From Enoplolaimus lenunculus (taxonomy: Eukaryota > Nematoda > Enoplea > Enoplida > Thoracostomopsidae): a stretch of DNA of 64,000 nt. Both the position numbers and the translations under genes were made by a program. The notes beneath the pieces are model-generated. The model saw only the letters and a list, made by a program, of their open reading frames with translations, ran no database searches and was not told the DNA's origin. Of the stretch, positions 1 to 12,400 are shown one piece after another. Every line of letters starts with the position of its first letter. Position 1 is the stretch's first letter. The stretch is from contig JASANG010001598.1 in the NCBI GenBank assembly GCA_030248215.1, forward strand, positions 1 through 64,000, written 5' to 3'.

Positions 1-146
1 CCCTCGACGTCGTAATCCTGATTGTGATCAATTGCTGCCGTGTCCATTGGGGTTTGTGGTTGATCAGTTAAGGTGGAAGTGTCCTCCGACAAAATACTGC
101 CGCCTCCAGCAATACCAATGACATCGTGATCACTGGTTGTAGGCAT
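1..146 (-). CDS. 5' end of an unrecognised gene (partial, runs off the window)
   Basis: An open frame begins with ATG at 146-144 and stays open to the window edge for 48 codons. An in-frame TAA lies six bases before the ATG, so this is the natural first Met of its exon. The peptide starts MPTTSDHDVIGIAGGGS and is rich in Asp, Thr, Gln and Ser, with no domain or signal peptide visible. It would be the next gene downstream of the acidic-tailed gene, in the same orientation, about 1 kb from that gene's likely poly(A) signal. Codon-like composition and the clean start support coding; function is unknown. Confidence 0.5.
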   Translation of the reverse strand, partial: MPTTSDHDVIGIAGGGSILSEDTSTLTDQPQTPMDTAAIDHNQDYDVE

Positions 147-1154
147 TATTTAATATAAAAGTAAATATTAATGCCTGAATGCAATATGCTAATACGATCA
201 GGTTTACGGCTAGTTGACAAGCCCCTATAATTAACACGGCCAATATAACTAAGCTGTGACATATCAACCAAAAGCCACAGATCGTATCTACATTTTATAT
301 TAGTTTAAAATGTGCCAGAAGTAACTTATAGCTGTGCAGCCAAAAGCTCTACAAGCTGAGAGCGCTCTCAAAAAGTACTTAAGTACGTCCACCAGAGTAC
401 GGGTAGAAATTTAGCTTTAAATTTGATATACAATAGAAATATTCACGCCGGAAATGCATAAGCAATCTGAAGAATCTTTAAATGTACATACATAGTCTTG
501 ACACTTTAATCACTAGGTATGACCTTGCAATGCAATTTAATTTAGCATCGCTCAAAGAAATAAACTCCATTTTTTTATTAAAAACGAACAAAAACCTTGC
601 TATTAAAAACTATAAACTTAACAAAATTATTTCGCGATGAACGTTTTACTGATTCCAAGGCCTGAATTTGCGATTATTTTTCAAACATCCAGTAAAGTTC
701 CAAATCGTATTAACACTTTCCATTGGTTTCGCTGAATTCCGGGTTTTCCATAACTGCACCAAACACATTAGTCACTAGCAATACCATGCAAACGAAAAAT
801 AATGAATAGTCCAACGCGAAAGAAGCAGAATAAGTATACGTTAAAACATTAGCAAATAACAATCAAACTTAAAAACTGCAACAAAATAGCTAATAACCAA
901 ACTAGTAAAATGTCGATGCTTAAGCAATCTGTCACAGACGCAGAGAAATAAAATCCTACAGAAAACAGTTCAAGCTCATTCAAGCAAACGCAAGTCATAA
1001 TAAAAATACTTGTAGTCAGAAGTGGAATTCAAAATTGAACCATTACCGATTAAAATTAATCGTCTGGTCCTCCATCTCAACAGGTACAATTCAAAACTGA
1101 TGAAAATCCGATAAATACATATTTTAAACAGTACCCACAGTTATCCTAAAACTT
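147..1154. other. Intergenic spacer, nothing recognised
   Basis: AT-rich sequence with stops in all frames between the partial gene and the poly(A) signal of the acidic-tailed gene. It presumably holds the promoter and 5' leader of the partial gene, but I see no clear core-promoter motif and no repeat family seen elsewhere in the window. Confidence 0.4.
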
Positions 1155-1160
1155 TTTATT
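1155..1160 (-). terminator. Candidate poly(A) signal AATAAA for the acidic-tailed gene
   Basis: The minus strand reads AATAAA here, about 65 bases past the stop codon at 1228-1226. Spacing and orientation fit a short 3' UTR. Confidence 0.45.
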
Positions 1161-1225
1161 TATGTTTGCAGTGCCGTCTGTCGCCGTAAGGCAATTCGTA
1201 ATTTCGGATTAATAAATAATCATTC

Positions 1226-2808
1226 TTATTCATCATCATCATCATCATCTTCTTCTTCTTCATCGTTCTCGTCCTCGCCTTCATCATCATCATCATCATC
1301 ATCATCTTCTTCTTCTTCTTCTTCATCATCTTCATCATCATCATCTTCTTCTTCTTCTTCTGCTTCTTGCTCCTTTCCTTCTTCACTATCCTCTGCATCT
1401 ATGTCATCATCATCATCTTCATCATCAACTTCAGCCATACCAAATCCAACACTTCCCGATGTATCGTTCGGGTTACTGACAAACTCGGCTTCGCTAGATT
1501 CTGCACCTGACGCTAACACATACCGAACTTCTTCCTAAAATACACAAAATACCAATACTAAAATTATCAAACATTCATAGGTATATCATGCGCATTGTTG
1601 CCAGCCGTGCCATTGGCTAGAGTATCTTACTCTAAATGTACTTAGCATCATCCGATTAGCAGTAATAGGTTTTCAAACAAGAGATCTATGTACGGCACAT
1701 ACGAATGCGATATTTCGCTGAGTAACCAAGTGTCCCGACAGCAAAAATGTGTTGAATTTAGAAGCGGTTCAGTTGCTTGCTACACAAAACTTTACGAAAC
1801 CTTTTAGACCTGAAACAAACTCGAAGAGTTGAATCTTGACTGTGACAGCAGCTTAAGATAGAGTAAACTGAACAGAGATAAATACGGGCACATACAATGA
1901 AAACAAACAAAAAAACGAAAATTTTACACAAATTCTTACATCATCCGAGATAGAACTTTCTTCTTTATCATCATTCTCTAATACGGATACTTCCTCCACT
2001 TGCTGTTCCTTGTTTGGTTTCTTAGCTTTATCACCAGTAGGCTTTTTAACAACAGGTATTAAAACCGATTCAATCTGCAACAGAAAATGAAATAATATAT
2101 TGCTTGGCTTGAATTAAGCGTATAGTTACAAAAGATCAAACATCCAAACATTAAAACTTTATACAATAAAACAGTTCGAAATTCCATTATGGTTTCTTTA
2201 TTTTACCGCTTTACACTTTTCCATTTAACATTTTTGCATAAATGTTAAGTTTTCTTTTCTCAACAAGGCATGCAAGCACTGCACATCCAGGAAGACCTAT
2301 TGTAAAGAGCTCACAGTCAAGTGTCCCCTTCAAAAATATTTACATTATATTTCCTTTAAAAGTTTCATATATGCATATTTTAGACTTGCCTACTATAAGA
2401 ATCAGAGAAAGTATAAATTAGAATGATGCCGACAAAAGCATTCAAACAAAATAGAATCTCACTGTTATGTAAGCTAACACAGGCGTAGAATGGTATTTAA
2501 AAGGCTGGCTTACATTCGTTAAAAATTTCGAAGAGGGGATTATTGTATAACCAACAGAAAAAGTTCTTAAAACCCTGTAAGAAAATCGGAAGGTGTTTGA
2601 CCTCTAACTTCCTTAACTACGGCCTTGACGCCAACAAATTTTTCTCAAACGTAAAATTGCTCAATATTTTAATAAAATTACATTCCCACTGGTGTTGCCA
2701 GACACACTCTCCGACTGTATCTTCTTTGCTATTTCCAGTTTTCTTCGCTTCCTCGCAGCTCGTTTTTTCTGACATTTGCTTAGTTTCTTTTTTTGACAGG
2801 TTGAAGTG
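1226..2808 (-). CDS. Basic/acidic bipartite protein with a long Asp/Glu tail (3' exons only)
   Basis: Three exons join in phase: 2808-2682, 2074-1940 and 1534-1226. Introns are GTAATT...GCAG and GTAAGA...TTAG, and the stop is TAA at 1228-1226. The first exon encodes a very basic stretch (KKKLSKCQKKRAARKRRK), followed by a Ser/Gly linker. The middle exon is Lys-rich, then turns acidic (SSISDD). The last exon ends in about 75 residues that are nearly all Asp and Glu, from GAT/GAA triplet runs. The visible part is about 189 residues. The first exon begins behind a TTTGCAG acceptor in phase 2 and has no in-frame Met, so at least one upstream coding exon is missing from my model. A basic patch plus acidic tail is typical of nucleolar proteins or histone chaperones, but I recognise no family. 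Confidence 0.6.
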
Positions 2809-3420
2809 CTGCAAATTTGTCAAACAAACACATTAATCGCGATACCTTTTTCGTAAAGAGCCACAGTCGATATAATGATTCGAGTTAAACTGTTAATCGT
2901 CGAGTGTACTCAAGATACCTCTGAGCAAAAACGTAGTGAAATTTTCAAATTATACTTATTAAACACCGCTATCATAGAATAATGTATAATAGTGTTGCAA
3001 CATTTAAAAATAAAAATCCGGAGCCGGATTGTTTACAAGAAACACTCGGAGTTACAATTTCTCCAAGCCAAAACCCGGAACCGAAATTTTTAAACTGTAA
3101 ACTTAAGCACAGACCTAAATTTTTACATAGAAACACGAGATTTTTAAAACAGTCTCTAGCGGCGGGACCCTTTTACGAAGCGTGATGCACACCCATCGAT
3201 AACTGTGGTACCCTAAAGACGACATAAACAATTTACACACATGTTCATTTTTCCATTTTGTGCAAATGCGATGCCCCTTAAAGTGGCAAAAAAATGTGAA
3301 CCAATAACTAACATAGCCAGTTCGCACTGTTGAGTCACTGAAACCAAATATTAGAAAGTTTAAATATAAAAATTGAACTTTAATTGAGATAAAAAATAAA
3401 AATTCAAATCAAGTAAAAAA
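2809..3420. other. Short spacer between the acidic-tailed gene and the RRM gene
   Basis: Holds the 3' UTR of the RRM gene and, at 3000-3110, a decayed repeat with CCGGAGCCGG and CCCGGAACCG words like the CCGG-type MITEs elsewhere in the window. A missing first exon of the acidic-tailed gene may lie here: a possible donor (AAAAAG then GTATCG) is near 2850, but I found no ATG in the frame it needs. Confidence 0.4.
3379..3384 (-). terminator. Candidate poly(A) signal ATTAAA for the RRM gene
   Basis: The minus strand reads ATTAAA about 37 bases after the TAA stop at 3423-3421. This is a common variant signal and would give a very short 3' UTR. Confidence 0.35.
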
Positions 3421-6400
3421 TTAAAATGCAACGCACGTGTCGTCATGTTGTTTCGGTGCCGCTTGCTCTTTGACTCGTTTATACGTGCAAATAACAGGGT
3501 AGCCCTCAATCGATAGAGTGCGGTACCTATCAAACGCTTGGCGGGCGGTCTCTTGGTCTGGAAATCGTACAAACGCCATTTTCGTCCGCCGACACTTCCC
3601 ATCCGCGTCGCAGGCAGATGTAGCGCCTTGTGACGCCGCTTTTCTTGATGGAACTTGAATATCGCTACAGGTTTTAAAATAAACTTTTAACGTTTCACGA
3701 GTCGCGCTCAGAGGTAACCCCCTCAAGCACAACTCGAGTGGGTTAATTTTTGCATCCTTTCCAGTCGGGGAGCCCGAACATTTGCTACTATTGTTATTTC
3801 TCTGATTATTAAGAGCTCGATCAACCTTCAGCCGTTTTCCACCGGGCAACTCTAGTGCGGTTAAAATTCGCTGAGCTTCTTCTGCTTCTGCTGTTGTTGC
3901 AAACTGCAGCCAAGCGCACACGTTAAATATTCTCCGAATTGCAATCACAGGCACGGGGGAACACAGAGCGCAAAGCTCGAAATCAGTTGCGTGCCGTGGA
4001 AAATGTTTGATAAAAACACTCATCGATGCAATATGTGTCTCGCGACGGCGTTCTTCGCTCGCAGTCTAAAAATAGAACAAGTTATTTAACTGAAAGAAAA
4101 ATATATGGTGACCGCGAGCTAACTCAAAGATAATATTTATCATAAATGCATTACGATCTACCAAGGTTACATGCAAGCGTCTAGCCAGAATTTCTAATTG
4201 AAAGAGTTACTTTGCAGACGTTGCACACAATTTTTCTAAACCCTCGAATGAAAAATCGAGAGAAAATATATCGCTTTTAAAGTTTTAGAAAGAAAATTAT
4301 CAAAGGTTTTGAAGTGTTGAACAGCTTCTCTGGCCACTAAACGCTGATTGGTGTTAATTCCTTGACTGTTCGAAAATTTAAAGTTTATTTTGAAATCGTT
4401 TTGTTGTATTTTCAAAACACAATTTGCGGGCCTAACAGTAGATTAAGCATATTCTTAATCCTACGCAAAAAAGTAGTACAGAATCTAAGCCGGGAGTTGA
4501 AAATAATACTTGTGAATGATAGTCAATCCGTTGTGTCCCAAATACCATTTAAGAATTTTCAATAAAAATCGTTTTTGTATATTTGAAGCAGATAACCTTT
4601 GAAGACTGCCGTTAGCGAAAACAGGAGTCACCGCTCGAGGGCGGTGAAAACAATATTCCGCAAACAACTTAATTGATCTAATTTGGAAATTAGAGCATAC
4701 ACGAAGTATAGCTTATGCGTTTTATAGTAACCCTAATTTTCCGAAATCTGTTTTCGAGCTCTTGCGTGACTCTGCACTTGTACCTGTATTATCAGCGATC
4801 TTAAAGCAATTGGGTTCAAACAGAAGCACCCCATTGCTACATAAAAATAGCTTCTGCCTGCCCACTAAGCCTAAACCAATGCCTAAACCTACGCCTAAAT
4901 ATAGCCTAAGTCTCCGTTTGCCAGTGCTCAAGTCTCAGTCTGTTTTCTGTCTCCAAATTCCCGTCTCTCAATCCGTGGGCCTCTATAATTAAAGTGACCC
5001 ATCGAAGCAGTGTCGGTTTTTCACTGTCGACGCACTCGGCTGTCCCATAAACGTTGTTCTAACAATACATGAACAATAATAAGAAAAATTGATTGCTAAT
5101 ATGGTTTCATCAGAATTCAATCTGCGGCCGAAATTTCTGCAAAAAATATCTTCTCCCTTTTCCTGTATAAGAAAAATTACTTCCTACTGAAACCCTGGTT
5201 GCATAATACATAATATGTTGCAGTATTAGTGGAGACATCATCTTAAGATGCAACAAAAAATTTTATGGCACTGTCGACAAAAAAATTTAAAAACGACAAA
5301 TTCAACACTAACCATCTCATCAATACTAACAACAGGACCAGGTGGCATAGCTTGCGACTCCCCAGCGTTGAGTTTCCGTTTCTTTGCAGCGTGTTCACTT
5401 GCTACCACTGCATCGCAATCCGGTTTTCGTTTGGCAGATGCTGCCGAGGTAGAAGATTTCACATCTGAAAAACGAATATTTCTCTAGCAAACCTACATGC
5501 GGAACTTTTTTGAAAATGACCCACGGCTCAACCCGGATATTTGACATGTGGAGACTTCTAGAAGGCCTTGGAGATAAAAACCATAGAGTAAACAATTTGT
5601 AATTATTCGAAAACTTTGTCTGTATTGCAGATTTTCACATAAATTTGCAATATGTAGTTCACAGGTTTCGTATACGGATTTTTCTACATGCAACACTATC
5701 TTATTTCCTCACTTACGAACTCACTGTCTATAGCAAGTGTTGGTTAAAATCGTAAATAATTAATTTGTATATTGACTCTGTGAAGTTTTACGTCTAATAC
5801 ACTAGCCGCAAATATAATTAGTGCTCATGATGGATTTTATATGAACCACCTTACAAAATATTACGAATACCTCGATTTCAACTTAATATCAAATTTGATA
5901 AGTTTATTTCACTTTATACGTCGAAAACGACGTTTTTACCTTTCGATTGCGCCGTTTGTTTTCGTTGCGTAGTCTTGCTGCCAATTGTCTTATTGTTGCT
6001 GGTAGCGCTTTCAATTTCTGTTATTTTTACGTTTCCCTGAACAACAATAATAACAATTGGATATTGTAGCAACATAACCATCTTGAGTATATTTCTGTTT
6101 TTACACAGATACAAACAAGAAACCAGCTGTAAGAAATCAATAGCTCAGAAAGCACAATTTTCCACGTTGAGACATTTTGGAAAAGTTGGCGTAATGCTAC
6201 TAACTCAGTAGCAAAACCAGCCAGAAACTACTTTTGCTATAAAAATTTAGAAGGGTGTGTAAGTTTCCTGTGTTACGTACTGAAAAGCTCCCAAAACCAT
6301 CTGAAGCAAAACCATGATGAGGGGCTGGCTCCCTCTGGAAACGTCCTTAACACTATTCTCCATGTTTAAAATTCAACAGCTATCCTTAAAAGCTATCCAC

Positions 6401-9400
6401 GTCCACGCTACGACCTGTTCCGAAAGGAAAGATTGGTCGTGCCCCTCTTACCTTAACATTTCCGCTTTCATTCAACTTGGGTTCAACTGGAATCTCAACG
6501 GCATCACTGTCATCATCTGATTCCGCACCACTTTCGAGTTCTAAGCTATCGTCTACTGCTTCCAACAAGTCACTGTCTTGTCCCTCATCTAAGCTTCCAT
6601 CAAAATCGTCGCTGTCCCCTCCACTACTCAAATCTTCCTCCTCGGTGCCTACAACACCAACTACCAAATCAACAAAAAGATCATCTTGTATCAGAAGCCT
6701 AGGCCTACACCTTAACCTTCAATAGGGGTGGAAAGCGTACAAGAGACAAAAAAGTTTGAAACTGGCCATTCAGGCATAGCTCTAAGTTCACTCGCGCCAT
6801 TCCCCACTCCTATTCCAGATAAATTTAGTTTCGGTCCAAGCAGCTGTTTTCCGCAACTAAACATCCATGATTGCAATAGACAGTTTAGCAGCATTGCATA
6901 ACATACATTAAAAGTCGCAGATCAAGTAGAATATTCACAATTACCACTAAATATCACTAAATTATGAAGGAAACATAAAAAATTCTACACTATTAGCTTT
7001 ACCGCTATATTACAAAACTTTTTGACACTCTTCATATACATTGTATTCTTCTAAACGGTAAAAAATAAATGAACGCTAGCTAAAATTATACATAAACGTG
7101 ATTATGCCTATATGAAGCAGGAACACACAAAACAATTCTTTAACAATATAACAAATGCTTACCCTTTGCATCAACTAAGGCTTTAGCTTCTGACAATGCG
7201 GCGTGCTGAAACTAATATATTCGGATTTAAATACGTAGAAAAACTACGAAATCCTGTGAACAGCAATCAGTTTACATCATTTTCGTTAAAGAATAACGCG
7301 GTTGGATTATCAAAGCATAAACCATACCAAAAAAGCTTCCGTGATCACCCAATTAGCAATTCAAATTCTTTTACTCCTAGTGGACCCAATTTAAACTAAA
7401 AATACAAAAACAAACCGCAATTCGTCTATCTTACATTGCAATTTTTGAAAACACGTTATATGCTACTATCTCAATTGCATTAATTGTGTTTAACACACTT
7501 CGTCCAAACACAATATTCACAAATCGAAAAAACTAAAACGACCCAAAACATCAAAAATTAACATATCGATCCGCAACCGAATCCTTACTGAACACTTGTT
7601 TATTTCTAACCAACAATCCATATTAGCTCCAAACGTCCAACACACCTTAAACCACTCAAAACCGCCCGTCAAATTTTACTCCTATGCCCATACCAAACAA
7701 ACTAGCCCACCCATCCAAAGTAAGGTTGTGGCGATTAATCGGCATCGGCGTCGGTAATAATCGGCTGTTTTTGTGAGTATCGACATCGGCACTGCAGGAA
7801 AAATTGCCGATACTTTGCCAATACTTTTTGCACATAACAGTCGTTTGACAATTTCATATCTGGGCGCATATAAATTTGTCAGGCAAGAAAAACTGATATC
7901 TTTCTTGTGTTTGTGTTTGAAAAAATTAATTGAAATGAACGGTTCGTTTAAAATTATAATCGTTGATGGTTAGGGTTTAAGTCTTAATATAATGATGTAA
8001 TGCAGTACGTATTCTATCTGTTCATTAAGCATGGTGTACTAATGTTGGGGAATCGGGATCGGCAAAATTTCAAAGTAAGAATCGGCATCGGTATCGGAAT
8101 CGGCAAAAATTTTGGTATCGGAACATCCCTAAACCAAACTGACCAGCGGCGCAGCCAGTGTGGGAGCAAGTAAGTGATTCAAGCTCTGTCCAATGATTGT
8201 GACAAACTTATTTGTGTTACTAACGAAATGACGACTGAAACTAATAGAGACTTTAAAACAAACCATGTTCAAGTCAAGTAATTGACGTGATTTTTTCTAG
8301 GACCAGAGTCCTAGCTAGCTCACCCATGGAAGCGAACCAACCTTTTTCATTTGGTCGTCTGCAGAAATTTTCGCAATTACTTTCCGCAACTCAACATCGT
8401 CTTTTCCTATATTCATCGGAGGCACCGGTACAACGGGAAACGCGGACGCATTCGCCTGTCCTACAGTGCCCGGTTTCTTTTGAGTAGCGACCTTCCCAGC
8501 TGTTTGTTCGTTGCTTTTCGGCGCACGCTTGGCGGTACCGTTCATCAAATGCGACGAGCTGCCTTTGCTTAGATCAGAATTGTCGTTTTCTTCTTCTGCA
8601 TCATCATCTTCGTCACTGTCTTCCTATAGAAAAAGGAGATAGATCTAAGTCCCCGCGCAAATTTCTCAAAATATTTCTTTAGCAATTCCAGCTAATATTT
8701 TAACAACAACTAGTTTTTGTAGAAGTATACCGATTTCTTAAGGAGAAAATTCCACTTTTAATAACAACCTAGGCGTATCCCGAAAGACCAAACCTTCACC
8801 AAAACCATTTAACAACAATATTGTTTTTGGCGAAGTCTTATTATGAACACTAATTGCATTCTGGGTGATTTATGATTCTGTCAATGGTATCTGTTCTCGT
8901 GTATTAAAACTGGAATCGGCATCGGTATCGGCATTGGCAAAAATTTTCGTATCGACACAACCCTACTAAATTTACGCTCGTTGCACGATTTGGGAAACGG
9001 TTGTTTGCACGTGCTTCAGGTTCCTTGGGTGACCGACTGAAAATACTATAAAAACAATAAACCAAAATTGAACTAAAGCGTCATGTATAGTAACGCAATT
9101 TATCTCTCACGCCTATCTTTCCCAAGCACACCTCATCTTCTTCATCCTCCTCTTCGGAAGTAATTTCCTCGGTTCCCATTGTAGTTTTCTTTCCGATCAT
9201 AGGCAACTGCTCGCTGTCTTCATTATCGTCCGAAAATTGAAGCACAGAAATATATACATTAAAAATTCTGAATTAAATTGCAACTCAGTACTACAAACAA
9301 TACCATTATCACATGCACAAAAATAAAGGACGGTGTCAAAGGGAAGTGATGGTCTTGCATGTAACCTCCCTTGTTAATGAACCAAGAAGTGTAACGTAAA

Positions 9401-12400
9401 GTGCTGGGAAGCAGGGTTGGCCGGTTTCGGTTAGAAACCGCGGAAGGTCACGAAAAGTCTCGACATCGGCCAATTTTTAACCATTGCCACAAATGTTAAA
9501 ATTTTCATAATAAAAGATATCTAATGCTAATTTCGTAGTTTTTTGCGTTTTTTATAGTCAGTCTTGTGTTTTTCAGAATATCTCCTCACATTGAGGAACT
9601 ATCAAAAATTCAAAGATACGCTTCCGACTAGTTTAGCTCGCTCTGTTCACGTTGTAACCATTGTTGAAACTGTTCGTTACCCAGATGGTGTTAACTTTTA
9701 TCACACACAACCATTCCAAACGAATAGTTGAAATTGATAGAATAAGCGTGTGGTGTTTCGTTCACTTCACTCACGAAGTTTTCTTTACTAGCCATTTTTA
9801 TGACAAAAACTAAAAGAATTTTTGACATTTCGCAAGAAAATTTAGTAATGTAAACTGGACTCTCCGCTGAGTTAACACAATACATATCATGGCTACTGTT
9901 ACCGCTCCCAACCACTTCTAGGTCATGTACGTATATTCATATATTTTGTTTACGTATGCTGTGAGTTGTGCAATATTTTTTACTTCTAGACTTTTAGATT
10001 TGACAGTACATAAGTTAAAAATTAGATACAGTCATTGCTACGAACTGTCCTTGAACCTCCTCGAGCACCAAGAGTGGAGGAAAGCCCTTAACCTACTTCG
10101 TCCAGCTTACAAGTCTCCAATTATACACGTTAATATGCGAAGTTTTACTGCTTAAATTGTTTCGTAAACCGCTATATATTTCATTTTGAGTTGGGTACTG
10201 ATACATTTATACAAATATTTTGTTAAAGAAAATCAACTTTAGCTTTCGAAACGAAAAATTGTCGGCACCGAGAATACCGAAAAACCCGATTAAAAATGTC
10301 TGATTTTTAATACCGGAACGGGAGTGAAAAACAATGCAACGATCTGTAATTTCTATTACATCCATTACCTGACGAGACCAAATCCAGACCGAGACTTCCA
10401 TCCCTACCTGAAGTCCTCGCAAACCCTGACAAAATCCTGCGCCGCCCCTAGTACCTTAAACTTAAAACAAGTTTACTAACGCGCCTTGTACGTTTAACCG
10501 AAAACCGGAGGCTTACTTAACATAATCTCTCAAACATACTACTATAATCTATCTGAACGATAATACTAAACAAAACATGTTAATTAACAGTTCCTAGCAA
10601 TGTTTACAGCGGATGTCTTGTCATATATTTATAGGTTTGCTTCTCCGTAATCGGTCACAGATTACCTACCTAATTCATAACAATAAAATATAACAAAATG
10701 TGTCAATTAAAAACTTAAGAACTAAGCTTATATTAAGATCCATAATACAAAACAAAAAAATTTCGTTCCGTATACAATTTTCACTTACAATTCCGAAAAT
10801 ACATATATATGCTTATTCTTGCCTCTGCAGATTCCATATCCTCGTCATCACTTTCTTCATTTTCATCGCCATAATTTTTAAAGCAGTCTCCTACTCCCTT
10901 TTGTGCATTAAACTTCTTGGCTGGTTTGGACGCATTCTTTTGATTGCCTTGTTTTTTGACGCCTTAAAATTTTTGAGCCTACTTCAACTTCTGGTTTTAG
11001 CTGCAAGAATATTAACAAAACAAATTGTTTGAATCTCGCATAGGTATACAATAATAAACACGTCAAAAACACACAAGTTAACGTATTGGTAGGTGACAGG
11101 GTGCAACTTGATACCAAAAAATGCCGCATTCGAATAATCTAATTTCTTGCCGGAGCCAAAAAACTAATTCAAATCTAATGCTGGTGAGATTCAAATATCA
11201 GGAAGTAGCTAACAATTCTTCCTTACGTGGCTTCAGGTATCCAAAGGATAAAAGTAATAAAATATAACAGCTCAAGCCGATGCTTTTTAACACTTTAACA
11301 ACGACCCTATTCCGCCTTTCTATATTCTTGTAACGTGGGTTTAGTTTCAGTATTCGTTTGGCCCGTGTTACTTTTAAGGATATATCGGTTTCCATAGTTT
11401 CTATAAAATAGAGGTGGCTATGATAAAGAATATTATGTTTCCTTAGGCTTAGGCTAAGTTATAGATTTATTTTTATGCTGAAGTTTACGCTCTGTGTTCG
11501 GAATAAGAATATGCTGAGATATATACTGCTACGCATCAAAAATAAGATTGGTTATCTTCATCAGGTTTTCCTGCATTATTCTAACCCAAAAAATATTGTA
11601 AACGTACACGTGCACATGCAAATATTTATATTAAAGACAAAAAAGTAAGTCAATCAGTTTCATGGTGGTTGACAGAAATACAAATGGTTTTCATTTTATG
11701 AAGTTTTAAAGAACATCGAGCACGTTAATATACCGGAGCCGGATGTCGATTTTTTGCTGGAGCCGGATATCTGGTCGCACCCTGGTAGGTAATAAAAATG
11801 CAAAAACTTACACGAGTAAGAAAATTATTCGCTGTTTAAACCCAAACCCGTAACTACAAAACATTATATAAAACGATTAAAATTGTAATAATTCAAAAAA
11901 ATAAATATTGGTAAAACAAAAACAAATATGTACCTTTTGACGATGGAACTTTTGCAATTTCATTTTCACTTTCTTCGCTAAATTCACTCTCAGCGGTTTT
12001 CTCGGCGTCACTATTAAACTGTTTCTTACTGATTCTTTTATGACCATGATGGCCGCCTCGTTTAAAACCTGAAAAGTATACAAAAAGTTACGTTACATTT
12101 ACATCATTTCTAAGATACGGTTTTGTCTTTACTCAGTTCATGTAAAGGACAATATTTGCCTCAACCTATCAGTATATATAGTTATATGATAAAAAATTAG
12201 GTTTTTCATGTCGGAAACGCTTTGTCTTACATTGTGATTAAAAGCATTTTGAAGACTTAAACAACATGACAAGCACGCTGTTAGATACGCTAAGACTATA
12301 AACTCATATTAAAACCGGTAGTTTAAAATGACTAAAGCACATTCATTCGTCAACAAATATAGAGCAATAAAATTTAATCTGCATACTTCCACCCTCTCTT

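Noticed and set aside
2682-2775. ATG-started frame MSEKTSCEEAKKTGNS as the N-terminus of the acidic-tailed protein
   Set aside because: It leaves the exon in the wrong phase for the next exon. The alternative frame (KKRAARKRRKLEIAKK) is open through the exon and joins in phase.
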